This document shows, one piece after another, positions 1 to 6,638 of a stretch of 6,675 nt of DNA. Both the position numbers and the translations under genes were made by a program. This DNA comes from Mariniphaga sp. (GTDB lineage: Bacteria; Bacteroidota; Bacteroidia; Bacteroidales; Prolixibacteraceae), in the NCBI GenBank assembly GCA_025363795.1, contig JANYLE010000506.1, positions 1 through 6,675 on the forward strand, written 5' to 3'. Below the pieces are notes generated by a model, which was given only the letters and a program-made list of their open reading frames with translations, searched no databases and was not told the origin of the DNA. How positions within the stretch are numbered: position 1 is the stretch's first letter; each line of letters opens with the position of its first letter.

Positions 1-534
1 TGAAATCTCAACCAAGACATCGACAGCGCAAACACCGAGCCCTTCAGGTAAAACCATTAAAGGGTTTATAACTAAAGCTGCAATCCGGTCGCCCAGATCA
101 ATTGCAAGCTATGACAATCCTACCAAAGCAGTTGCAAGAGAATTTACATCCGCTGCCGGCCTACCTCTAAATCCTCGTAATAATTTTGCGCCACATGAAG
201 CTCCTATCATCGATATAGCTTCGCAGTGGTCGGTTGGCGGGAAACGCAATACAGAATCTTTTACTAACTCAATAAGTATTCCACCTGATCCAAAGATAAC
301 GACAGGCCCAAATTCTGCATCCCGTCGAACACCTAGAATCACTTCGATAGAGGTTGAAGGGATCGGATTAACGGCATAGACCTTTCCTGGATAATTCAGA
401 TTCTTAAGGTTCTCCAATACCAGCCGGCCTGCGCTGCCGGGTCGGTCTGAAGCACCGACCATTGCAACACTTTTCGGATTCAACAAGGATGAAAGATCTC
501 GGAAAGACCCCGTCATTGGGTTAGAACTCTTCAT
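1..534 (-). pseudogene. Decayed NDP-forming acyl-CoA synthetase (internal deletion plus amber stop; runs off window)
   Basis: This is a relic of the large acetate/acyl-CoA ligase (ADP-forming) family, which makes ATP from acyl-CoA. Intact members are about 700 residues, with a CoA-binding domain, a succinyl-CoA-ligase-like domain carrying the catalytic His, and an ATP-grasp domain. Here the first ~58 residues are the start of the CoA-binding Rossmann domain (NPKSVAMVGASDRPGSAGR, then GKVYAVNP). The frame then jumps, around 349-366, straight into the ATP-grasp end (VILGVRRDAEFGPVVIFGSGG, then FRGRPAAD). The whole middle, about 500 residues by family length, is missing. A TAG at 109-111 interrupts the frame, yet family-like sequence continues in the same frame after it (LAIDLGDRI, then INPLMVLPEG) to the window edge, so the TAG looks like a nonsense mutation at a Gln or Arg position. 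The ATG at 532-534 overlaps the aminotransferase stop as TGATG; a TTG one codon earlier is possible. The family is confident, and inactivity as a synthetase is nearly certain. Confidence 0.88.
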
Positions 535-1610
535 CAATCCAAGATACTTGCAACTCGTTTGATGGCTTCTTCCATAACATCCGGTGAAATTTGACAGAAA
601 GGAATACGCAAGAAATTGTTTCCATCAGCCGGGTTGATGAAAAAACTTCGTCCATCCGTCAATTTCAGCCCAATGCCATCCGCACGAGGTAATAATTTAT
701 CCATCGTATTGCCTTTGGGTAATTTGATACTAACAAAATATCCACCTTCCGGACGGGCAATGATCGTTCCTGGGATATGTTTATCCAGAGATGCCAGGGT
801 GGCATCCAGGCGGGGACCATAAATTTTCTTTATTTTTTCAATATTCGGTTCCAATAACCCCTGACGGAGGTATTCATATACCATACCCTGTGAAGTGAGC
901 ACAGGACCAATATAGGTATCAACCGCATATTTTATTAACTTGTTAATCATTGCTTCAGGAGCCACCAGATAACCCATGCGTAAGCCGGGCGCCAGGAGCT
1001 TGGAAAGCGAAGACATCTGCATAACACGATCGGGAGCAATTGATAAAAAGGTTGGAATATCAATCCCATGATAACGCAAGCGGCGATAGGGAGCGTCTTC
1101 GATTATCCAAAAACCATATTGCTGCGCCCAGGTGGCAATCTGTCTGCGTTTGGCTTCACTGGTTGTGATTCCCACCGGATTTTGAAAATCAGCAATCGAA
1201 TAAACAAGTGCAGGGATGCCTTTTTTTAGTTCTTTTTCAAAAACACTCAGATCCATTCCATCTGCTTCCATAGGAATATCAACTATTTCGGCGCCGGATC
1301 TTTGCAACAAAGTATTCGCTCGATCATAGGAGGGCGATTCCACAAAAGCGCGGATGCCAGGTCTTAGTTCAACCTGGGTAATAAAGTGAAATATTTCTAA
1401 GGAACTATTTCCCATGAAAATATTTCCGGGTTTCACCGCATAGTATTGGGCAAACCATTCCCGCAGAGGCACGTATCCTGGCGCTTGCCCATACTGAAGG
1501 ACAGTTTTACCGTCCCGTTTTAAGTTCTCTTCACCGCAGCGGATCAAGTCTTCAATCGGAAAGGCGGCAGGATCCGGATTACCTCTTGTTAGGTTCAATA
1601 TTTCCACCAA
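534..1610 (-). CDS. PLP-dependent aminotransferase, class I/II (ARO8/MocR-like fold)
   Basis: A fold-type I aminotransferase of 358 residues, which would move an amino group between an amino acid and a 2-oxoacid in the cytoplasm. The Schiff-base lysine is K204 in SSLSKLLAPGLRMGY, with phosphate-binding R211 just after it. N144 (DFQNPVG), D172 (IIEDAPY) and Y175 are the usual PLP contacts, and R335 (NNFLRIPF) is the carboxylate-binding arginine. The N-terminal NLTRGNPDPAAFP resembles the opening of 2-aminoadipate/aromatic aminotransferase-like proteins, and no DNA-binding domain is present. Length is slightly short but complete. The strong AAGGAAGG at 1617-1624 sits 6 bases before TTG (1610) and 9 before GTG (1607); either could be the start. 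The gene begins 14 bases after the decayed racemase stop and shares a TGATG overlap with the decayed synthetase, so it was built as the middle gene of an operon. All key residues are kept, unlike in both neighbours. Substrate cannot be read from the sequence. Confidence 0.93.
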   Translation of the reverse strand: MVEILNLTRGNPDPAAFPIEDLIRCGEENLKRDGKTVLQYGQAPGYVPLREWFAQYYAVKPGNIFMGNSSLEIFHFITQVELRPGIRAFVESPSYDRANTLLQRSGAEIVDIPMEADGMDLSVFEKELKKGIPALVYSIADFQNPVGITTSEAKRRQIATWAQQYGFWIIEDAPYRRLRYHGIDIPTFLSIAPDRVMQMSSLSKLLAPGLRMGYLVAPEAMINKLIKYAVDTYIGPVLTSQGMVYEYLRQGLLEPNIEKIKKIYGPRLDATLASLDKHIPGTIIARPEGGYFVSIKLPKGNTMDKLLPRADGIGLKLTDGRSFFINPADGNNFLRIPFCQISPDVMEEAIKRVASILD

Positions 1611-1616
1611 AATATA

Positions 1617-1624
1617 CCTTCCTT
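1617..1624 (-). promoter_or_regulatory. Ribosome binding site of the aminotransferase
   Basis: The minus strand reads AAGGAAGG here, a strong Shine-Dalgarno site immediately after the TAA of the racemase relic. It is what supports a non-ATG start at TTG 1610 or GTG 1607, since no ATG lies nearby in frame. Confidence 0.75.
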
Positions 1625-1859
1625 TATTTAATTTCTTTTATGGGTGGATTGGAGAATCGTCCGGCTTGACTATGATGCAACTTCAAATCGGCAAAGGCCC
1701 TGCCATGCTCTCATCGTAATATGACTCCAGTGACTCTGGCCCATGATCGATCTGAATAACTTGCACCTGTGTATCCGAGCGGACAATGCGGTAAATGACA
1801 GATGCTATCCGCTGAGTGACCACACTTGAAGTGTTCGGATTAAGGACAAGTATTTGCAT
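1624..1859 (-). pseudogene. Relic of an Asp/Glu/hydantoin racemase (both ends kept, middle deleted, frameshifted)
   Basis: This reading is mine, from direct translation; the pieces are under 60 residues each. An ATG at 1857-1859 opens a 58-residue frame that starts MQILVLNPNTSS and includes DHGPESLESYYDESMAG. These are the hallmark LVLNPNTS and GPESxESYYDE segments of the Asp/Glu/hydantoin racemase family. It stops at a TGA (1683-1685). In another frame, from about 1698 down to TAA 1624-1626, the strand encodes AFADLKLHHSQAGRFSNPP and then IKEIK, which matches the usual C-terminal end of the same family (LGL.TSKxGxF..PP). Family members are about 220-250 residues, so roughly 150-170 residues from the centre are missing and the ends are joined out of frame near 1686-1703. 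Both catalytic cysteine regions should fall in the lost part. It lies directly downstream of a consensus promoter and 14 bases before the aminotransferase, so it was the first gene of that operon. Confidence 0.82.
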
Positions 1860-1918
1860 TTATTCTCAGGCTTAACTATTCGGGGTTTTTTTCGTTAAAC
1901 TATATTGTGTATAGTATT

Positions 1919-1935
1919 TTGTCTATCGTCTACAA
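1919..1935. promoter_or_regulatory. Possible repressor operator over the transcription start
   Basis: The sequence TTGTCTATCGTCTACAA has TTGT and ACAA ends in inverted orientation and an internal tandem GTCTAT/GTCTAC. It touches the -10 box and covers the expected transcription start. GntR-type regulators often bind TTGT...ACAA sites in such positions. The inner bases are only weakly symmetric, so this is a suggestion rather than a recognised site. A second small inverted repeat, ACTATA-N5-TATAGT, lies just downstream at 1899-1915. Confidence 0.3.
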
Positions 1936-1962
1936 TTATACGCCTAAAAATCCATCTGTCAA
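1935..1962 (-). promoter_or_regulatory. Consensus sigma-70 promoter for the racemase-aminotransferase operon
   Basis: On the minus strand there is a perfect -35 TTGACA (1962-1957), a 16-base spacer and a perfect -10 TATAAT (1940-1935). Transcription would begin near 1928, leaving a leader of about 70 bases before the racemase ATG at 1859. Both hexamers match the consensus at all six positions, in the right orientation and place for the downstream operon, which makes chance unlikely. The promoter survives although its first gene is destroyed, so it probably now drives the aminotransferase. Confidence 0.8.
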
Positions 1963-2180
1963 AAACGGTAGGGTCCTCCATCCACATTCGGCAGGCTGTT
2001 CGAACCTGTTGAATTGGGTAGACAACATTATGATCGCTATCAGTGGAAAAACCAATGGAATGGAAGGAACGAACCGATTCATGGGCTGATTTGGGCCGTG
2101 CTGCGGGCGCGAAATGGAATAACGTGTTCAAAAATCATCCATCTTAGTTATAACCTCCGATTGTGGCCAGACCCCTCGAT
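1941..2180. other. Intergenic stretch without a recognisable gene; possible degraded sequence
   Basis: The region between the kinase stop and the promoter holds no protein I recognise on either strand. On the minus strand a clear GGAGG (2154-2158) precedes ATG at 2140-2142 by 11 bases, but that frame encodes only MDDF before a TGA. Longer open frames across the region (one on plus from about 1907, two on minus) lack a suitable ribosome binding site or familiar motifs, and two of them run through the promoter. No terminator hairpin with a T-run was seen after the kinase. A long-degraded gene is possible, given the decay next door, but not shown. Confidence 0.4.
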
Positions 2181-3086
2181 TCATTGAACGAGCCGCTCCA
2201 ATTTCTCAAACCGAGTTCGAGCATCTGCAGGGTCTATATGAAGCATATGGGTTAATCCTATTCCTTCGATCGCAAATGAGGCTGAGACTGCTCCAGCCAG
2301 ACCTGCTTTCTTTAAATCGCCGGTCTTAACCAACATAGCCATAAATCCGCCGCAGTAGGCATCTCCCGCTCCAGTTGTATCCACGACCTCAGTATCATAG
2401 ATGGGAATGTGTAAAAACTTTTCGTTAGATGTCTTATAAATCAGAGACCCTTCAGATCCCATTTTTACTACAACAATTTTTACCCCGAATCCGCCAAATT
2501 GCTCACACGCTTTTTTGTAATTATGATGTCCTAGCAGGCGAAACACTTCCTCTTGACTGGGCAAAAAAACATCCACATTACTCAGCATCGATAGAATACG
2601 ATCGATACTGCCTTCGATATAATCTTCTTGCGGGTCCACAGCAACCATCCCAAGATTGTGCAAGACAGGCACAAGAGCCTCTTGCGCAGCTAAATCCATC
2701 GCCAGGATCATAAAAGCTTTACTGTCCAAATAAGCAACCGGAATATCGTTTAAAGTTGGTGAAAGTTCAAAAAAATCGTTGGGATTGCTTTCCAAAATCC
2801 ATTTTCGGTGATTGTTATCATGGTATATGACCCAGTTGCGAATGCTCGGAATATCTCGCTTTGGCAGACCTCTTGTGTCCCATCCAGTTTCCTCAAGATG
2901 AGTCAAATGCTCTATAGGAAAATCTGTACCCACCGGCGCCACAAAACCTACCTTATCAGACCAACAGGCGGCTCCAAACGCCGAATAGATTGCATCTCCC
3001 CCAAAACAACCCAATTGTTGTGTTTGGTCCGGCAGTACAACATCGTCTATGGTTAGATTTCCTAAGCAAATAAGGTCGTAACCCAA
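2181..3086 (-). CDS. PfkB/ribokinase-family carbohydrate (or nucleoside) kinase
   Basis: A cytoplasmic kinase of about 301 residues that transfers phosphate from ATP to a sugar, nucleoside or similar alcohol. The N-terminal LICLGNLTIDDVV and GCFGGDAIYSAFGAA match the first PfkB region (substrate-binding GG). The C-terminal DTTGAGDAYCGGF, about 55 residues from the end, is the second PfkB signature, with the GAGD aspartate as catalytic base and the anion hole around it. FLPSQEEVFRLLG and VVVKMGSEGSLIY are the usual mid-domain strands of the family. The first candidate start, TTG at 3092, has GAGGG only one base before it; TTG at 3086 has the same GAGGG (3094-3098) at 7 bases, so I prefer 3086. 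The preceding nucleotidyltransferase gene ends about 20 bases upstream, suggesting one transcript. The family is sure, but specificity (ribose, fructose, adenosine, inositol-like) cannot be judged from the motifs. Confidence 0.93.
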   Translation of the reverse strand: MGYDLICLGNLTIDDVVLPDQTQQLGCFGGDAIYSAFGAACWSDKVGFVAPVGTDFPIEHLTHLEETGWDTRGLPKRDIPSIRNWVIYHDNNHRKWILESNPNDFFELSPTLNDIPVAYLDSKAFMILAMDLAAQEALVPVLHNLGMVAVDPQEDYIEGSIDRILSMLSNVDVFLPSQEEVFRLLGHHNYKKACEQFGGFGVKIVVVKMGSEGSLIYKTSNEKFLHIPIYDTEVVDTTGAGDAYCGGFMAMLVKTGDLKKAGLAGAVSASFAIEGIGLTHMLHIDPADARTRFEKLERLVQ

Positions 3087-3107
3087 TTCCAAACCCTCAG
3101 CAAGAAT

Positions 3108-3872
3108 TTATTCCAGCTTTAGCTCATCACGAGCAGCATCTTCAGGTTCTTCGTACCATTTTTTTGACTTCCCGAAAATTGCCCGCAATTTCCAATTCGT
3201 AGATTTTGGGGCTTCATCGATGCTTTTCGCCAGTTCTTCGAGTCTTTCCATAATGGTTTGAATTTTATCTTCCGGTAGGTTAAGCGTATTCATAAAAGCC
3301 GGGATTTTTCCAATATTGATTCTTGAAGTGGTGAAGAAACCCCAGTCATTGCTGGTTATATCAATAATTTTCTTTACATTTATCGTTTCGATGTCGTTAT
3401 CACCAAGTGGATGTTCCAAAAGTATTGCCACAATGTCTTTGACATCTTTCAAATTGATTTCGACAATTTGTAGCTTCGTTAGCAGCAACTCTGCCAGGGG
3501 AATTGTCACTGGATCTTGCAATAACCTATCTTTATTAAATTGAAGGTTGTGGCACATCCGAAATTCATTGACAAAAATATCAATGTGCCATGTATTATCA
3601 GGATTATTAAAAATCATGCGCGTTTTTCCTTGCAAAGAATTGAAACGCGCGTTTGGGCTGAAATTGATAGAGTCAAAGAATTTACGCATACGCTGGTCAT
3701 CTGGCGAAGCCGTAACAAAATCTAAATCACCATATTCACGTTTTAAGGCTGGCAAAAGAGAAGCTTCTGGACAATGGATATGAACCGCCATTCCACCAAT
3801 TGCCCGCAGTAAAAGGTTTTGCTTTTTTGCTGCTGCCAAAATGTATTCGCACTCTTCGCGCATACTTTTCAT
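3108..3872 (-). CDS. Nucleotidyltransferase-fold protein (AbiEii/MNT-like), function unknown
   Basis: A 254-residue protein with the polymerase-beta-like nucleotidyltransferase core. GGMAVHIH at residues 26-33 is the GG(x)A motif, DLDF at 49-52 gives the paired metal-binding aspartates D49 and D51, and HIDIFV at 96-101 supplies the third, D98. The segment LLTKLQIVEINLKDVKDIVAIL (about 130-151) has the KLQ...KD..DI pattern found after the core in AbiEii-type and related proteins. All three acidic positions are present, so nucleotidyl transfer is plausible. The C-terminal 100 residues include a charged tail (KSKKWYEEPEDAARDE) that I cannot assign. The start is ATG at 3872 with GGAG (3878-3881) 5 bases before. 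No antitoxin-like partner is adjacent: the neighbours are a phosphoesterase and a kinase. I therefore favour a metabolic or modifying role over a toxin-antitoxin role, but this is inference. Confidence 0.78.
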   Translation of the reverse strand: MKSMREECEYILAAAKKQNLLLRAIGGMAVHIHCPEASLLPALKREYGDLDFVTASPDDQRMRKFFDSINFSPNARFNSLQGKTRMIFNNPDNTWHIDIFVNEFRMCHNLQFNKDRLLQDPVTIPLAELLLTKLQIVEINLKDVKDIVAILLEHPLGDNDIETINVKKIIDITSNDWGFFTTSRINIGKIPAFMNTLNLPEDKIQTIMERLEELAKSIDEAPKSTNWKLRAIFGKSKKWYEEPEDAARDELKLE

Positions 3873-3923
3873 TTTGTCTCCATAAAAAGGAATTGGTTGG
3901 AAACCGAATCCTTTAAGAGTAGC

Positions 3924-4883
3924 TTAACCAGTAACGCTTAAATAATTTACATATTTTGCTTGTTTATCGATATTAAAAATTAGGATAATCCCTCGTAAAA
4001 CACCTTGGGCGTATTCACTACCTGCATTAAAGCAAAACGTATTTCCGATTTTATCTCTGCCTGGTGACTCATGGATGTGACCATGGATTGAAACCAATGG
4101 TGGATATTTTTCAATAATTGCGCGTACCGCCGTACTTCCCACGTTCCTGAATGGAGACCCTCCCCAACCTGATTGCATGCGGAGGTTTTTATCCAGAGCA
4201 GGCGCTACATCCAACTTCGTTTGAAAAGGAGGGGCATGAAAAGAATAGATGCATTTCTTTTTGTCAGGAACGAGATTAACTAATCCTTCCAATTTTTCGA
4301 ATAACTTATCTTCAGGTAGTTCTCGTTCAGTATTCCACGGGGTCGGGTTCGTCCAACCACAGGTCATTAAATCAATTTTTTCATGAACTGCCACCAGCCG
4401 CTCTTCTGGATTCACCACTAATCCGCTGCCTGAAAGAATAGGATCAATTGAATATGGATCATCATTTCCAGGGGAAGCATAGTAAACAATCCCATCACGC
4501 CTGGTTGAAACTTCCATTTGCTCTACCCAGTTCGCCATTCTTTCATTAAGTAATTTGTTTACTAAATTATCTGCTTTTTCCTGGCAGGAATACAATTCAG
4601 CTAATTCATCTTTTGTCGCGACATAATGATAAAAGCCTGAATTGTCGATCAATTCAATCATTGAGGCTAATTCACATTCGGTCGATAAAACGCGGTGTTC
4701 ACCGCCAAATTCGCATTCATAGCCACAAGAGACCTTTTTGATAGGAATCATTCCCTTCCCTACCAGGTCGCCAGCCACAATTACCGCGTTCACCTCATAA
4801 AATTTGCCGGCTTTTAATACTTTCCTGAAAGTCTGCTCCGACCCGTGTACATCACCTGTAAAATAACCTTTCCAAAAAGCCAT
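3924..4883 (-). CDS. Calcineurin-like metallophosphoesterase
   Basis: A 319-residue cytoplasmic phosphoesterase of the two-metal calcineurin-like superfamily; no signal peptide or membrane segment is present. Metal ligands appear in the usual order: D11 and H13 (GDVHG), D39 (VAGDLVGKG), N140-D141 (SPGNDD, in place of GNHD), H216 (YSFHAPPF), and H269/H271 in the GHIH of SIHGHIHESPG, followed by NAGS. The insert between residues 45 and 130 is longer than in minimal members and could form a substrate lid. The start is ATG 4883 with a strong GGAGG (4893-4897) 9 bases upstream. The gene lies 118 bases after the permease and 51 bases before the nucleotidyltransferase. The substrate (nucleotide, phosphodiester or sugar phosphate) cannot be told. 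The family call is firm. Confidence 0.93.
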   Translation of the reverse strand: MAFWKGYFTGDVHGSEQTFRKVLKAGKFYEVNAVIVAGDLVGKGMIPIKKVSCGYECEFGGEHRVLSTECELASMIELIDNSGFYHYVATKDELAELYSCQEKADNLVNKLLNERMANWVEQMEVSTRRDGIVYYASPGNDDPYSIDPILSGSGLVVNPEERLVAVHEKIDLMTCGWTNPTPWNTERELPEDKLFEKLEGLVNLVPDKKKCIYSFHAPPFQTKLDVAPALDKNLRMQSGWGGSPFRNVGSTAVRAIIEKYPPLVSIHGHIHESPGRDKIGNTFCFNAGSEYAQGVLRGIILIFNIDKQAKYVNYLSVTG

Positions 4884-4911
4884 GAACTACATCCTCCACG
4901 TTATCAATATA

Positions 4912-4960
4912 AGGTCAGGTATTCCCCATTGGGTCAATTGCTCGGGAGAGTACCTGACCT
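4912..4960. repeat. Long imperfect inverted repeat (hairpin) between permease and phosphoesterase
   Basis: AGGTCAGGTATTCCCC (4912-4927) pairs with 4945-4960, giving a 16-base stem whose outer ten pairs (AGGTCAGGTA/TACCTGACCT) are perfect; only two inner positions differ. The loop is 17 bases. There is no T-run on either side in either direction, so it does not look like a simple intrinsic terminator. It could be an extragenic palindrome, a processing or attenuation structure between the permease and the downstream genes, or an operator. On the minus strand a TTGACC falls in the loop and TATATT follows the stem, but their 20-base spacing is too long for a convincing promoter. Confidence 0.65.
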
Positions 4961-5001
4961 CAGTTGTATTACTTATCGCGAAGCACTATTAGCCCAACAG
5001 T

Positions 5002-6615
5002 CTATTCAGGCGGGATCTCTTTGAAAGCGAGATCAACATCCACACCCTTTGATTTCTGGACTGCTCTGTAGATCAAGTAGTAGGCTGCACTGGCCAGAAT
5101 GGTTGCTCCAACAGCTATAAAAGATAAGGGAGCGTTAGCACCAAAAACTGGATAGAATCCAAAGTAGTAACTTATCAATCCAATGAAAAGGACCGAAACG
5201 ATACCCGTGATTGCTACTAAGGGAAATCCGAATAGTCTGCGCCCACCGGTTTGCGTCTGCCAAAGTTTAGGCATTTTGAATGGGAAGATGATCGCAGCTA
5301 TCGAGAGAATCAAATAAGCGAACATCTGAGCCATTATAGAGGATAGGAAGGAAGCCTCTTTTACAGTGAGGATGATAACGATGGCAACCAAACCCATAAC
5401 GACAGTGAAAATAATGGCTTTGATCGGAGTATGGGTCTTTTCGGAAACTTCGCCCATAGACTCAGGCGCCATTCGGTCAAATGAATATGCCAGCAAGGTG
5501 CGGGTGACGAAAGCAATAATGTTTGGAGTGCCGTTGGTAGCCCATAGAACATAGGCAATTCCCAACACGCCTGCAACGGGTGCAGAACGAGCAATCACAT
5601 TGACCAGGAAATTGAAATCAGGAGCAACGCTCATACCCAGGACTGCGGCATTATTAAAGAACAAATAGCCAAGCGAATTCAAGAATTCCAACCCGATTGT
5701 ACTGGCTACCAAGATTGCGAGTATTGCAACTACAGCGCCATTTACCAAAGTTGCGACAACCATCGAAACGTATTGGGTTGAGCGAGCTTTTTTGACTTCC
5801 CCACCAATTTGTGGAGAACCGTTGAAGAAGCCAACAATCCAGAACACCATTGGCATCAATGCCAAAGTGCGTCCTAAATTGAAGGGAGAGTTGGGATCAA
5901 ATCCTGCTGCTTTAGCGGCATCAATCACACCCTGGTATGAGAGACCATTACTCGAAGCCATGATTTCATTCCAGTTTGTCACGAAATGGTTTCCACCAAA
6001 CAACAGAACCCCGATCGCTACCAAAATGCTCAAAGCACAAATCGAGAAGGTGATTTTCATATAGATGAAGTAGTTCTTGATGCCGGAAATGTGCAACAAG
6101 GCAAATAGAATCTGAAGCACGACGGCAATTCCAACTACAACCCAAACGTCTGTGACCTTGCCCGCCAGGTCAATTAATCCCTGGTTGTGAGTAAATTGAC
6201 CAAGCAAAGTCAATGTTCCGGGGAGGGCAAAGTTCGCCATAGCCCATGCATTGAATGCCATCCAGAAGAAGTTCCAAATGACCTGCTGACCACTGAGCAT
6301 GAATCCCCAGATTGGGCCTAGAACGCGTGAAGTAAAAACGTAATCTGCCCCGGACCTGGGGAAAGCTCCTGCTGCAACCGAATAGTTGTAAGCAGTGGTG
6401 AAAGCAACAAACAAAGTACAAATGATTGTTGCCAAAAGTATGCTTGCACCGGGCATCTGTGCACCCCACAGGAACAGAAGTGCAACCCCGACTCCTACAT
6501 TCATGCCTGAGCTATTCATGACGATCGCATCGACGACTGAAACATCGCGCACCAAGCCAGTAGCTTTGCGCAAAAACATGCCACTGGATTCAGCTAGCTT
6601 AATATCTGTTGCCAT
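5002..6615 (-). CDS. APC-superfamily amino acid permease
   Basis: A 537-residue integral inner-membrane transporter, probably importing an amino acid or amine by proton or sodium symport or by exchange. Roughly twelve hydrophobic segments can be seen, near residues 30-50, 56-76, 100-130, 156-176, 184-206, 250-268, 283-305, 340-360, 397-417, 425-446, 464-486 and 497-517. The unwound TM1 region (MNSSGMNVGVG) and the GGEVKKAR after TM6 (271-278) are typical of the APC fold. A hydrophilic loop of about 40 residues (208-248) separates TM5 and TM6. The C-terminal tail is short and polar. The start is ATG 6615 with AAAGGAG (6622-6628) 6 bases upstream, so the protein is complete. It is followed after 118 bases, including a hairpin, by the phosphoesterase. 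The substrate is unknown; the downstream racemase and aminotransferase relics make an amino acid likely. Confidence 0.93.
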   Translation of the reverse strand: MATDIKLAESSGMFLRKATGLVRDVSVVDAIVMNSSGMNVGVGVALLFLWGAQMPGASILLATIICTLFVAFTTAYNYSVAAGAFPRSGADYVFTSRVLGPIWGFMLSGQQVIWNFFWMAFNAWAMANFALPGTLTLLGQFTHNQGLIDLAGKVTDVWVVVGIAVVLQILFALLHISGIKNYFIYMKITFSICALSILVAIGVLLFGGNHFVTNWNEIMASSNGLSYQGVIDAAKAAGFDPNSPFNLGRTLALMPMVFWIVGFFNGSPQIGGEVKKARSTQYVSMVVATLVNGAVVAILAILVASTIGLEFLNSLGYLFFNNAAVLGMSVAPDFNFLVNVIARSAPVAGVLGIAYVLWATNGTPNIIAFVTRTLLAYSFDRMAPESMGEVSEKTHTPIKAIIFTVVMGLVAIVIILTVKEASFLSSIMAQMFAYLILSIAAIIFPFKMPKLWQTQTGGRRLFGFPLVAITGIVSVLFIGLISYYFGFYPVFGANAPLSFIAVGATILASAAYYLIYRAVQKSKGVDVDLAFKEIPPE

Positions 6616-6621
6616 TGAATT

Positions 6622-6628
6622 CTCCTTT
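6622..6628 (-). promoter_or_regulatory. Ribosome binding site of the permease
   Basis: The minus strand reads AAAGGAG here, with 6 bases between GGAG and the ATG at 6615. It fixes the start of the permease. Confidence 0.75.
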
Positions 6629-6638
6629 CGAATGATGT

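Noticed and set aside
109..111. TAG in the synthetase relic read as pyrrolysine or another recoded amino acid
   Set aside because: The same gene already lacks its middle, including the catalytic domain, and the permease also ends naturally at TAG (5002-5004). A plain nonsense mutation is the simpler reading.
1872..1898. TTAAC...T-run...GTTAA near 1872-1898 as an intrinsic terminator
   Set aside because: The inverted arms are only five bases and AT-rich, and the T-run lies inside the loop rather than after a stem.
1990..2012. GGTTCGAA-like sequence resembling a tRNA T-arm
   Set aside because: The stem has a mismatch at the position closing the loop, and no acceptor, D or anticodon arms can be built around it.
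1936..2082. 48-codon ATG frame on the minus strand with a hydrophobic stretch
   Set aside because: No Shine-Dalgarno site, it ends inside the -10 box of the promoter and has no recognised homology.
1895..2131. 78-codon open frame on the minus strand starting at a TTG
   Set aside because: It runs through the consensus promoter and operator region, has no ribosome binding site at its start and shows no familiar motif.
3108..3872. Type IV toxin-antitoxin (AbiE-like) system
   Set aside because: No small AbiEi-like or HEPN partner lies next to the nucleotidyltransferase; both neighbours are metabolic enzymes.
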